Part shown: positions 10,995 to 22,118 of the stretch, one piece after another
How positions within the stretch are numbered: position 1 is the stretch's first letter
How the letters are laid out: each line of letters starts with the position of its first letter
NCBI RefSeq assembly: GCF_965363235.1
Contig: NC_134849.1
Span: forward strand, 66,917,122-66,981,121
Direction of reading: 5' to 3'
DNA length: 64,000 bases
DNA from: Mytilus galloprovincialis
Lineage: Eukaryota > Mollusca > Bivalvia > Mytilida > Mytilidae
Notes under the pieces: generated by a model
Databases searched by the model: none
Seen by the model: only the letters and a program-made list of their open reading frames with translations
Told to the model about the DNA's origin: nothing
Program-made: the position numbers and the translations under genes

Positions 10995-11689
10995 TATGTT
11001 ATCTTATCCTGTTTTGCCTCGACTTAATTTCTTGCATTCAAACCTAGTATATATAACGCAATGAGTTTTGTAGGAATATAAAAATATATATATATAATAA
11101 GCAAAAGCCTTAGGTCATTCATTACCTGATTACATATAATATTTTTTAACTTAGGATTTTCTTATCTCAGGCATATATTGTTGTTTACTATATACGTCGT
11201 CTTGTCTTTAACATGTTTAAAGAACAAAATTTTACCTGTTCCTGAATTTGACTACTATGCTGAGTGTGATTTCGATTTACTATAAGACGTGTCTGGGTAA
11301 ATTTATGTATTAAGTTATGATGTTGTATTTGTAATTCTGATATGATATTGTTAAATGTGTTCTTGTTTGTAGGTGTGGTTCTTTTTTTAAATATTATATT
11401 CGTATGTAAAAGTAAAGAAAATTAGTCACCCAGTGTATTTATAAGATTTTAGTTTGGGGCAACTTCACCTATACAATTGATTTGTGTTATAGTTTTATTT
11501 ATACCCACATAGCTAGATAATACAATTGACGATCTGGTTGCTAATTCAATTCTATATTAATAAATTATAGTTGTAACTTTTATCTGTGACATCATTTTGC
11601 AGCGTAGCGTTATGTTGTAGGTGAAAATGCAAGGTTATTTTGTAATTTATGTGCTTTCGTTTTTTGTTTACGTGTTTGTTTTTATTATG
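10995..11689. other. non-coding stretch upstream of the HEPN gene
   Basis: AT-rich sequence with no recognisable gene. It should contain the HEPN gene's promoter and any 5' untranslated exon, but no clear core element can be called. Confidence 0.4.
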
Positions 11690-11789
11690 TGGTAAGTCAT
11701 AAATTCGGTATTGACATGAACATCATTTATATGGTCAATTTTACCACAAAAAATTACAGTACACACAGTCATGAGGATTTGAATTACAC

Positions 11790-12420
11790 TGCTTCCAATA
11801 TTATGTACGGTATTGAATGTACACTTTGTTGATTGATCTACGTCGGGGAAACTGGACAAAGACTCAATTTTAGAATGAATGATCATCGGTCCAGTGTAAA
11901 TGATCCTAAAACAACAAATTTATCTATAAACATTTTAATCAGCCTGACTATTCTATTGTTTCAATGAAAGTCCGAATTATAGAGAAAATATATCATTCAA
12001 CAAATGGCCCCATATTGAGCACACCATATCGTTTACAAAGAGAAGAATTTTGGATACGAGAGTTGGGAACAGCCATTCCCTATTGATGCAAATACAACAT
12101 TGATGGTTCAGGTGTTTTGTCTAGTCTCAGGTGTAGTACTGTCAATACATTACAATTATTTAATACTTCTCCTAGACGAGATAGAAGTCTTGGTCACAAC
12201 AGATATATAAAACCTGCTGTCCACTCCGTGACAATTGATAGGCTGTTAGCTTCTGTTAAAAAACCTTTAGGAATTCATCGTATTAGCAATATTTTCCACC
12301 AGAAATCTGTACAAAAAACTATACCTAAATACTTAAAAAATAAAGCTGCACTTGTTACTTCTTATACTTACACCAAGTTTATTGCATCCAAGATTTTCAA
12401 CCACGAACGGGTTTAAAAGG
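11790..12420 (+). pseudogene. GIY-YIG endonuclease segment of the Penelope-like element
   Basis: 'GIECTLC', 'LIYVGETGQRLNFRMNDHRS' and 'SMKVRIIEKIYH' followed by 'LQREEFWIRELGTAIPY' match the GIY-YIG core: the Y-V-G strand, the Arg on the following helix ('RMNDH') and the Glu in the 'EEFWI' helix. The cysteine pair ahead of the core recalls the zinc-binding CxxC of permuted Penelope-like elements. The frame then runs as a basic linker ('LLASVKKPLGIHRISNIFHQ') to about 12417 and, with breaks, to the insertion at 12480. Confidence 0.7.
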
Positions 12421-13921
12421 CCTTTAACCTCAAAGATGTGAGATCCAAGCCTCCGGATTGCTCATTTGTATCGCCTCAATAGAGGTAACCGGTGAGATCA
12501 CGAATCACATACGAATCACGAACGTATCACCTACAATGCCGTATGACACGAAGCGGGATCATTAATTTCAAGATAGGATGCCTATTACAGTATTTATGAT
12601 TATGTGAACGTGGAAAAAGTCGAACTAATTTATCTATTTCTTATTTCGGACATTTGGAATTGTTTCTTATATTATTTATAGTTTCTGTTTAATCTTAAAG
12701 ACAATTTCATTCTATTTCAACAGACAATGTGCTTTGATTTGTATTCTTAAAGATCTTTCATGTGTGTCACTTTTTAATCTAAAACTGTGAGAAAAACCAT
12801 GCAAGGGATTGTGTTAATTTATGTTACACAACTATTTCATTTCATAATTATTTTAATCCGTTAATGTCGTACATAGATATTTCTTTTCAATATATATTTT
12901 ATCAGTTCTTGTCCATAACATGTATGATAACAATGACATTAATCCATTTTTCAATTACGGTCTATTGTTACTTTAAAGTGTTAATTTTATGTTTGTAAAA
13001 TTTGTCAACTCTATTATTATGTAATCTTAATTCTTTGACAGCCTGTAAACATTGTCTATCTTTATAATGTGTCGACTGAAGTTAGTCTTCAGTCGGAGTC
13101 AGCCTTTTGAACTGACATCATCCGTTCATTAAAGTGAAAATAAAAATCCATCCTGAAAGTCTTCGTTTGTATTCGCTCTACCAGTCTGTGAGTTAGTTCC
13201 GTCAATGGATTTATGTTCAATAGGCAGGGGACCAGTCTTCTGTCACTGTCATTCGTTTCGGCATTTTCGCCAGTTTCAGCAACAGAAGCTGTTGCACGGT
13301 AACAAACATTCCAGTAACAACATCGTTGTCACAATTATCTCGCTTTTATTATACATGTAATTGCATTTTTAATTGATTGATACGCAAAATGTCTGTTTTA
13401 TCTTTTTATTATTATGTCGTCAGTCACAGAGCATTTTCTAGTTGGAGGGGGGCTTATATTTTTTAGAAAAAAATATTTTGATTCTGATTTTGATAAAAAA
13501 TAATTCTGGCCAGCACCTAGAGTAGGGAACGATCGTTTGTAGAATGGCTGAAATAAAAAAGGCAGGACAGGTCATCCAAGATGGGAAATAGCATCAATTG
13601 TAGAGCTGGGTGCAGCTCTTTCTAAAAGAAAAAAGTGATTGTCTACAGATATAGCATATCACTTAAAGCATGGAGCTGTCATCTGTATTACTATATTTAC
13701 TTCTTGGTTTGAATAATGCATGAGCATGCTGGGAGAGGAAAAAGAACAACAGTTCTTGTATGCAAATAACGACTCCTTTGATAGAAAAGTGATATATGAC
13801 AATTTACAACTACCTGCAAACTTTAAGCTTAAAAAAAAGTAGCAACTTTAATTGGATGCAGTACCAAACTCTCCCAAATGGTGCACACATTTCGCGTTAA
13901 AATGGTGACCAAAACATGAGT

Positions 13922-14143
13922 TTAGGGACCGACCATTTAACTTGCATGGAAAAGGCATGGGGGTGGGGGTGGGGGGCGGGGGTGGAAACTTATAATTTGA
14001 TTCCAAATTTTAAGAGACTGAACGAAAAAAATGGCTAGAAATGGAAGAGACAAAAATAATTTCGGACGGGAAAATTGAACATGCCCTTCCTTGTACATGC
14101 CCTTCCCACAGCCCCACTTTCAATTTAAATGGCTGGTCCCTTA
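13922..14143. mobile_element. 222-bp MITE nested in the 3.27-kb transposon
   Basis: The left end 'tagggaccgaccatttaa' and the right end 'ttaaatggctggtccctta' are inverted repeats of about 18 bp. The interior contains a G-rich run near 13959-13985. A second element with similar ends lies at 15112-15325. Confidence 0.7.
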
Positions 14144-15020
14144 GTTCAAAATTTCTGCCCAAATCATAGATTTGCCTCATATTTTTTGCCTAGTCATATA
14201 TTAGGCCTGAAATTACCGGCATAGTCATATAATAAGGTTTAAATTTCATACCCAGTCATGTATTTGACAAGTTGGAAAATTACCAATTCTAACGGAACGT
14301 CTGTATATACTTTTATGTAGGAAGTGACCCCTCCATGGGTGCAAAGCTTAAGAATGAATTAATTGAAAATTTGTATAAATCCGGATCATTGTTTAGAATA
14401 AGCTAAATAACAAAAAAGGTGGGATTTCTTATACTCTTTGTGCTTAGGGAGAAAAGAAAAAAAACGAATACCGAATACTTTTAAAACAGAAAACTTCATA
14501 TATACTATGTGTTCTTTCGCAGAATGAACGATGAATGACCAAATAAAATATAATAATATAATAGTTTAATTCCAGCGTATTAAGTTCCAAATTTGTTTTT
14601 CGGCGTACTATTCTTTTTCCCTGGACCAAATATCTGAAATAATACCAGCAATACCGCATACTAAATGGGGGTTAGGGGACGACCCTTTGATTCTAGGATC
14701 GGAGCTGGCAGATTTTGTAAATTTGATTGGCCAGGAAACAAAATTACCTATGCTTGCTTCCACCTAAAAAAAAACTGGCCTCCAAATTCTATTATACAGT
14801 AAAATGATACATGTGTAATACATGATCTTGCGGGTAGCAGTTGGAAATTTTTTCTAAAATAAATAATCTGATTGACCAAATCTACCAGGCCGGTTCCCTC
14901 AGAATCAAATGGTTGCCTCTTTATACTCTCCTTAAAGACAAATGATCGATATCCGCTATAACTGCGATATAGAATAATATATAAGAAAAAGACGGGGAAA
15001 AAATGGGGGTGGGTTGGAGT

Positions 15021-15111
15021 CAAATAATTTTTTTTATTATTCGTTGCAAATTTCTTGTAAAGAACAGTCCCTTTGCAAGAAATTTGCAATGAATAAAAAA
15101 AAAATCATTTG
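15021..15111. repeat. long hairpin
   Basis: Arms 15021-15057 and 15076-15111 are near-perfect inverted copies ('tcgttgcaaatttcttg' against 'caagaaatttgcaatga') around an 18-base loop. It abuts the MITE that starts at 15112. Confidence 0.85.
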
Positions 15112-15325
15112 TCCCGGACCGACCATTTAACATGAAGAGGGGGCATGTTTCTTTCGGAAATAATATATTTGATTCTGAATATTGAGTAAACAAATAATCT
15201 GGCCAAGTAAGGAAGAAAAAAATCTTATTTTGAATAATTACTACAAAAAATAATATTAAATTTGAAAAGTAAATAATTTGTCGCGCCGCATAAAATAAAC
15301 CTTCAAGTTAAATTGGCGGTCCGTA
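15112..15325. mobile_element. MITE related to 13922-14143
   Basis: The left end 'cggaccgaccatttaaca' pairs with the right end 'gttaaattggcggtccgt'. The ends resemble those of the 13922-14143 element; the interiors differ. Confidence 0.6.
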
Positions 15326-16734
15326 CTACATGTACTAGTTTAAATGTTTATTTTTGAACAAATATATATTCAATATCTTCTATATGTTTTTCTATCAAAA
15401 ACATGCACCGTGTTATTTAAAAGATTGTCTCAATGATTAAATCATGCTAGTATGCAAAAGTGAAGAAGGTGATCACCACAGGTATACATTTATACGTACT
15501 GTTTCGTTTTAATCCGTACATAGGCACTTCCGGTATATAAGTTGAAAATACATAGTCTTATATATCCATCCTTATACTTGAAAGTTCGTATTTTATCATT
15601 TTTTTCTAATATAGAGGAAACTTTGTGAGGATTCAAGGAATATATTAGTCGATCATTCGATTTTAATGAGCTTTACCCAATATGAAAATCACTGCTCCCA
15701 ATACGTTCGTTCGTCGTTATTCGTCGGTTCGTGATCTCACCGGGTACCTCTAATACAATATAGTCCAGCTGGTCATGTTATTACTGGCGACCTTGGTATC
15801 GTTACTTATGAATAACTTAGAGAGTTGTTAGCCAAGGAACCAAACTATAGAATTCCCCAGCCCATCAACTGGGAAAAGATCGTCAGGGTACTGATCGATG
15901 CAGTTGATGACTATGCAAGAAAATGGGTAAAGCGCAAACCAGACGAACCAGCACTGAACACTTTGTCTGAATGGATCAAAGCTATTCGATCATTCATTTA
16001 GAGGTGATTTCAAAAACTACAATGTACTATGATAACAAGAGTTACTAACCCTTTCAATACATCCTCTTTTCATGAAAAATATGTCTTTGTTAAAGCAGAT
16101 AAAGCCTCCAATAAGATTATCTTCATATGTATTTGCAGAGCCTGGAATAAATAGAACTACTGGTAATCATACATATTCTTTAACATCATTTACAAAAGAC
16201 GAAATTTACAAAATCACAAAACTGTCATTCTTTCTATTGGCATCATCATCAAAGAAAACGAAGAAAATTCACCGTCATTATACTTGATACCAAAACTTCA
16301 CAAAACTCCATATAAAGAACAAAACATAGCCGGGTCATCTAAATGTTCGACTAAACATCTTTCTAATTTCTAACTACTTTTCTTTCTTCAGTTTAACATG
16401 GGCTTCAAAATTACTGTGATGATCTATATTCTACCAGTGCTGTTAACCAGATGTTAAGATTCTCCAAAATTCGAGAGAACCACTGCTTAATCTTCGATCA
16501 CAATCTTTGCAATTTTGCAGCAACATAAACATTTTTGATTTTTGTACGCTTTACACAAAAAGTGTGAACGATCGACTTCACCATCTCATTAAACAGAGCT
16601 TTTTCTGTGAAAATGGAAATCGTACATACAAATTTCTTGTTTTGGGTTACAATCATTCATATTTTGTGAGGAACCACACTGAATTTAACAGAAAACATAC
16701 TGAAGGTGATATTATCAAAATGCAAATTAAAAAA

Positions 16735-17610
16735 AAAATCTATCGTTTTTAATTAAGAAGCTCCAGCCACTTGAAAACTATTTTTGTGTATTCAATCTTT
16801 GATATATAATTTGGTGCAACGCTTAAAAAGAAATTTTTTGGTATAGCATTTTTTTTTGGTATTTTTACGTGAAACATATATTAGTTTATACAATCAAATC
16901 GTGTTCTGTTTTGAAATTGTCTTGTGCTTGGTTCTGTGCTATTATAGAATATAATGAAAGATAAAATCTAAATTCTCAATAAGAATAATTCAATCCGAAG
17001 GATAAGTCGTAGATTTAATATATATGAGATATATTCAGAAATTCAGTTCTCACACCCTATATAATTCTGTATAATCTTTCACCATTTGCTCTATAAATTA
17101 AATAATCTTACCTTAACAGTAAGAATGTTACAAAGCATCGCTTGGATATCCATGATGTCCATGATACAGTTTTTATTAGGAACGTTTTTAAAGTAACCCC
17201 CTTTAAGCGACATTATTGATTGAAAAGATAACCTTTAATAATATCTACCGATTTTAATATATATATATTACTTTGGATTCGGTGCGTTGTGTCACATGTT
17301 AGTGCACAATACAATTCATGTATTGACTATGTATCCTCACAATGAAATTCAAACACCCATTTATTGAATAGTTAACAGACTGATATCTGTTTTGGCAATA
17401 TGCGTCATCGTTATCTAACATATTTATTAGGTCGACTTATAAGATTGCTTCGAATAAAATTAAGTATTTAAATGGTTAAAATTTGAAATACAAATTTGTG
17501 ATACGTTTGCATTACGTGATATAAATCAATAATATCAATTATAAACGAGTAGTCAACAAGGATATATTCAAATATACAAACAGGAAACATACAAACACTC
17601 CTTGGATGGT
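16735..17610. other. AT-rich non-coding stretch
   Basis: No gene or clear repeat was recognised between the truncated Penelope-like copy and the ACACCAT array. Confidence 0.45.
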
Positions 17611-17614
17611 ATAA

Positions 17615-17990
17615 CCATCCTACTAACACCCTACACCATTACAACATTCACCATATACCAGTACACCATACACTCTGTGCAATTACAACATACACGTTAC
17701 ACCTTTGCATCATACGCCTTACACATTACACCATAATGTTATTTAATTTCAAGGAAGGCGTGCGACTACAACATTCTTTATTTATTTTGAAAAACATATT
17801 TTGATCATAATATTGTAAATTAATGTATAAAAGCAGTTCTTATCAATATTTTTTCATAGTTTGAAATGTTGTACACCATTACCGATCTCACGTTACACCA
17901 TAACACCATTCCCCTTACACGATACACATAGCACCATAAACATTCTAACATTGTACCGTATGCCATACACCATTACACCATACACGATTT
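17615..17990 (+). repeat. degenerate TTACACCAT array in two blocks
   Basis: Blocks at about 17615-17725 and 17871-17990 are built from degenerate 'ttacaccata' units of 7-12 bp. The 145 bp between them lacks the motif and may be an insertion. Confidence 0.8.
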
Positions 17991-18059
17991 TTTCACCTTC
18001 CAAGAGCTGTACTAATATGCATAAAAAGTAAAATAACAAAAGTTCCGAACTCAAACTAG

Positions 18060-18470
18060 GCAAAGACTACGTAATAGGCAATAATATCCATCAATTTTAG
18101 GCACAGCATTCAACGTTGTGTTCAAATCTTAAGCCATGTAACAAAACAAAAACTATGTCAACAAATAATAACAAAATGCAAATAAACACTTTATAGACAA
18201 AAGTAAAATCACAAAAATACTGAAATTGGAAAATGGAAAGTCCCTAATTGATGGCAAAATCAAAATCACCAACACATCAAACAAATAGATCCAACTGTCA
18301 TAATTGGTACAGGCATTTGCTGAAGTAAAAAAATGATGGATTACACCTATTTTGATAGATAGCTGCACCTTATATATGACGGTTGCATTTAATTCCATGG
18401 TAGTTAAAAATGTCCAAAATATGAATACCGCAGTCAACACTGTGTTATAATCTTAATCACTTTAAAAATA
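18060..18470 (+). repeat. R1 dispersed repeat, fullest copy
   Basis: It contains 'tcacaaaaatactgaa', 'ggaaagtccctaatt', 'caactgtcataattggtacag' and 'tgcatttaattccatgg'. This is the longest R1 copy here and is inverted relative to 245-520. The open frame on its reverse strand is incidental. Confidence 0.7.
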
Positions 18471-18529
18471 AACATGCATGTGACAAAAGAGCACATTTAA
18501 GACGATAAACAGCACCTGTACCCAGAATC

Positions 18530-19330
18530 TATACTTCAAAACCATCGTGCATTATACGTTAAGTTAAATAGTTATCAACAAGGTTTTGGTACCTACCGAT
18601 GAACTTTTTTTTAAAAGGACATGACGTTAGTTGACATTACCCTAGTTCATCAACTTTATACTCAGACATTGGTGACGTTTAACAAAGTATGATAAGGAGC
18701 CGAAAGCTCTTCAATACCGAATAAGTTTGGAAATGAAGATCCCATATGCAGGTGAAGTTGGTACATTGCTACTCAGGTGGGGTAAATTGATAATTTCAAA
18801 ATTAATTTCGTCCCGTTTCTCATAGATTCTGGTACTAAGATGACCGTGTATGTCAAATTCGAGGCATAAATCTAAAAATGAGGAGGAAGAAGCCGTGTCT
18901 GTTGTTACCTTAATTTCTAGTCCTGGGATACATGTATATATCAATTGAACCCAATTAGAAAATTTCAGATTGTTAATGGAAATAACATCATCAAGATATC
19001 TGAAAGTGAAATTAAATGACCTGGCTTCTTTGGTCTACTTTTTTTTTACAATTGTCTGAAGGAACTCCGATTCATATGAATATAAAAAGCGGTCGGCAAG
19101 GAGAGATGCACAGTTCGTTCCCATAGAAATGCCGACGTGTTGAAAAATTTCACCTCCAAATTCAACATATATGATTTCAATAAAAAACTCAACCATACTG
19201 TTCACTTGTTCCTCTGTGTAGCATGTTTCACATTTTTGTTCACTATTAATAAAAGATGCCGTATTGTATCCCAAAAGTAATAAATGTATACCATATAATG
19301 CTACATTTTTTCTTTTGAAAAACAAAGTGG
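18530..19330 (-). mobile_element. Penelope-like reverse transcriptase core fragment
   Basis: The minus strand encodes 'YVEFGGEIFQHVGISMGTN', 'LLADRFLYSYESEFLQ', the catalytic box 'FRYLDDVISINN', then 'SSSFLDLCLEFDIHG', 'INFEIINLPHLSSNVPTSPA' and 'YGIFISKLIRY', followed by a weak 'KKFIGRYQNLVDNY'. This is the same RT family as the plus-strand copies and covers the part missing from the copy ending at 16730. In-frame stops interrupt it and both ends are truncated. Confidence 0.8.
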
Positions 19331-19354
19331 ATCATTTCTCTTAGACGATTTTTC

Positions 19355-19515
19355 AATTTCACATGTGGATGATGGTATATATGGTTGCAAAATCGAAACA
19401 AAGGTGATGATGTATGAAAGTCAATGAGACAACTGTCCACCATCGATAAGTAGAAAATAACAACTACTGATCATCGTCAGGACATAAATACCGCCTACTA
19501 AGCTATGAATGGCCC
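19355..19515 (+). repeat. dispersed mussel repeat, family R3, diverged
   Basis: 'gaaagtcaatgagacaactgtccacca', 'aggacataaataccgcc' and 'gctatgaatggcccc' match, in order, the better copy at 27290-27605. Confidence 0.55.
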
Positions 19516-19649
19516 CGAAATCACAAAAGTAAAAAATTAAAACAATAAAAAAAGGCAGGACTATGCGTTTGTAAAGCGCCCGACTGAAAATTGATTTTTT
19601 TTTAATTTACACACAAAACATACATTAATTTGTCATATAACCTTGTTAC

Positions 19650-20225
19650 ACAGATAAATCTGCTTCATATTTAGACCTTTTTCTCAAAATGACTACTGAT
19701 GCTAGGTTGAATACCAAAATTTATTACAAACGCGATGATTTTAACTTTCCTATAGTCAACTTTCCATTTCTGTGTAGCAACATCCCAGCGGCACCAGCAT
19801 ATGGAGTGTATGTGTCTCAATTGATACGTTACTCTATAGCTAGCTCAAAGTACGCTGATTTTGTTGAACGAGGAATACTGCCTTCTCAAAAGTTGCTACG
19901 AGTCATCAATCAAGAAATTTTACGGTCGACAAAAGTGTGTCAGAAATCATATCTGATATTCTTCCTCAGTCATAACAACCTTCCATCATTACCTGATTGA
20001 ACAAAGAAATAACACGAGTGGTGCCGTATACGGTGCAGGAAATGTTTACCCTTCCGGAACATCTGATTTCACTCCCAGTTTTTAGTGGAGTTCGTGTTGT
20101 TTCTTAATTATTATTCATAACTGTTCATGTAAATGTCCTTCGGTTTTTGTGAGTCTTTGTTTACTCCTTGGTTTTGATTGTTAGTGTCTTGTTGTCAAAC
20201 CTCATTTGAATTTGTATTTTTTGTA
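19650..20225 (+). mobile_element. Penelope-like RT 3' fragment with tail
   Basis: The plus strand encodes 'DKSASYLDLFLKMTTDARLN', 'YKRDDFNFPIVNFPFLCSNI', 'PAAPAYGVYVSQLIRY' and 'FVERGILPSQKLLR', the thumb region of the same RT family. The 3' tail ('ccttccggaacatctgat', 'gtggagttcgtgttgttt') runs to about 20225. It is 5' truncated just past the catalytic box and faces away from the copy at 18530-19330. Confidence 0.78.
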
Positions 20226-20677
20226 AGAATAGTTAAGCAAAGCTGCAAAACAGAATAGATGAAAAAAATATATTCTACAAAGCTATAAACTTTGTCTGTT
20301 GCTTCTTTTTTTCGTTTAATCGTTGTGTTTCCTGTCCTTCGATTTATTTTAATAAATTGCTTGACCATAAGTAACGTTTCCTCTTATATAAAGAAGTAAT
20401 GCTTGCTTTATGCGGACCATTCCATTTAATGTCGCATCGTCTTTAAAACTGTTCATTGTTGTTTCATCCGAACAATTTTCCAATTACATGTTAGATAACT
20501 CATTTTATTGTATAGCAATATGATATTTCCCACAGAAAGTAACCAAAAGTTAGCGTGCAATAAATTATAATATTGCTCTAGTGCATTAAATCTTCAAAAT
20601 GCATGACGTCACGAACGACAATATCTTAGTTTAAACCAGTGTTTACTTTCAAATATTATATTGCTATACAATATAAG

Positions 20678-20797
20678 GGTTATTGCATGAATATTGGGTA
20701 ATATTGTCCCTCGTAGAACATATATTGCACTCGAAAGCTCGTTCAATATAAAATTCTACTCGGGACAATATTCCCCAATATTCATACAATAACCCTC
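20678..20797. mobile_element. 120-bp hairpin MITE
   Basis: Arms 'agggttattgcatgaatatt' (from 20678) and its near-reverse complement ending 'aataaccct' (20797) pair over about 43 bp with few mismatches. The loop itself is partly palindromic ('cactcgaaagctcg'). Confidence 0.8.
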
Positions 20798-20799
20798 TA

Positions 20800-22118
20800 T
20801 TATCACATTGGTTGCAAACTTGCAATGAGTAACATTGATTTCTTAATGAAATAAAAATTTATAATTTCACATGTAAAATAATCTTGGTTATTTCAGTCCT
20901 CTGACGCCATAAAATAATAGACATTTCCTACTTTTATTTCATAATAAAAAAACATTTGCCAATGTACTGAAAAGAATAACTAATCAAAGAATTAAAAAAT
21001 CGAAAAATGTTCAACTCCTGACCGAAAACACAGATAACTAACTCATGAGCAACGCTCATTCGTGATTTGATATGTTGTTCTGTCACTTGTTGAATATTGT
21101 TCGATATTTAAAGTCTTTGATTAGTTAGTCTATAAATCTATTTTCTTGTCATATGTATTTCAAGTGAGAGGTGTGTTAGGTCATAACTTTGATTAATTCA
21201 AAAAGAACTTAATGACAGAATTGATTACGTGATTTAAACCCCCAAAAAAAATATATAACTGCGAGCCCTTGTCATCCTTAAAAGGCTCTGACTACTACAC
21301 CATATATGCGGACAAAAGGTAAATTATCTATGGTGCTATTGCGTAGTGAGCAGAAAAAGATGTTCAAGATTGCAACTTTAATTTCAAAATTTAAACCTGT
21401 TTACAATTGATGAAAACATATCTTTGAATCTGTTTTGTGTGTTTGGTTTGTTGTCCAATTAACTTATTACATCTACGTTTTTTATTCATATTCATATCTC
21501 TTAATAGAAAGCAAAATATAAAATTATCATATTGGTCCCATTTAGTCACCAAAGTCGTGATTTCTGTTTATATCATCTTATTTTCTGGATTATCTCACAA
21601 GTCATTCCTAACCATACGTATTACTTTTGTCTACACATATCTTCATTTTACATCTCGCAAAAACGTAGCCAAAATAACATGCACCTCATGTTTTATCTTC
21701 AAATTAATATTCATAAGCAAAGCAACAAAAAGACACTATATACAGATGTTCATTTTGTAATACAATTATAATGTGCCTGCTTAGGTTGTAAGTCATGTCA
21801 AATTTCACCGAAATCTGTGCCTAAAACAGCAAAGTTGCTGTTCAAAGGTATGACGTCTTCCAGAGATCAAACAAGACTTTCATAAACTCCAATTTCACAG
21901 AATATGTCATCCGATTAATGTACGATGAATAAAATATATTATAAAAGATAAAGGAATAACGACATTTTAGAAGTTTCAGTTATCAACTATATGCACACGT
22001 AAAGACCATTCCATAACATTTTGAAATGTTTTTTTGCACGCCGGTTTTTAAATATAAAAATATAAAATACTCTTATAAAAGAGCGGTTGTAACCTGTTCT
22101 AATGGTTTCCTCAACGTC
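20800..22118. other. non-coding stretch downstream of the TLR pseudogene
   Basis: Short open frames at 21437-21771 have no recognisable content. Nothing else is evident except a short R1-like motif ('caagtgagaggt') near 21160. Confidence 0.45.

Larger units (their letters stand above)
12481..15751. mobile_element. 3.27-kb non-autonomous DNA transposon inside the Penelope-like element
   Basis: The ends are inverted repeats: 12481-12504 (agaggtaaccggtgagatca...) and 15728-15751, 24 bp with one mismatch, with weaker pairing to about 45 bp. The flanks are AAT at 12478-12480 and AAT at 15752-15754, a 3-bp target duplication. Removing the insert and one AAT restores a continuous retroelement reading ('CSFVSPQ' into 'YNIVPAGHVITGD'), which fixes both boundaries. 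No transposase was seen inside. A 3-bp duplication suggests a PIF/Harbinger- or CACTA-like mobiliser, but AAT is not the usual Harbinger TWA site and the ends are not CACT, so the superfamily is open. The interior holds smaller inverted-repeat elements. Confidence 0.82.
11690..16730 (+). mobile_element. Penelope-like retroelement, N-terminal GIY-YIG, truncated and split
   Basis: The plus strand encodes, in order, a GIY-YIG nuclease segment (11790-12060), a linker (12100-12480) and, after a 3.27-kb insertion, the start of a reverse transcriptase region: 'AGHVITGDLGIV' and 'DTLSEWIKAIRSFI' (15755-16010), 'KYVFVKADKASNKIIFIC' near 16080, 'YLIPKLHKTPYKEQNIAGSS' near 16290, and 'NHSYFVRNHTEF' near 16650. 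The catalytic RT core that should follow is absent, so the copy is 3' truncated. Nuclease before RT is the permuted order known for the Naiad/Chlamys-type Penelope-like clades; classical Penelope has it after RT. Roughly ten breaks are visible, so this is a dead copy. Confidence 0.72.

Noticed and set aside
17615-17990. Regularly spaced regulatory array
   Set aside because: Unit length and sequence vary too much; it looks like a degenerate minisatellite.
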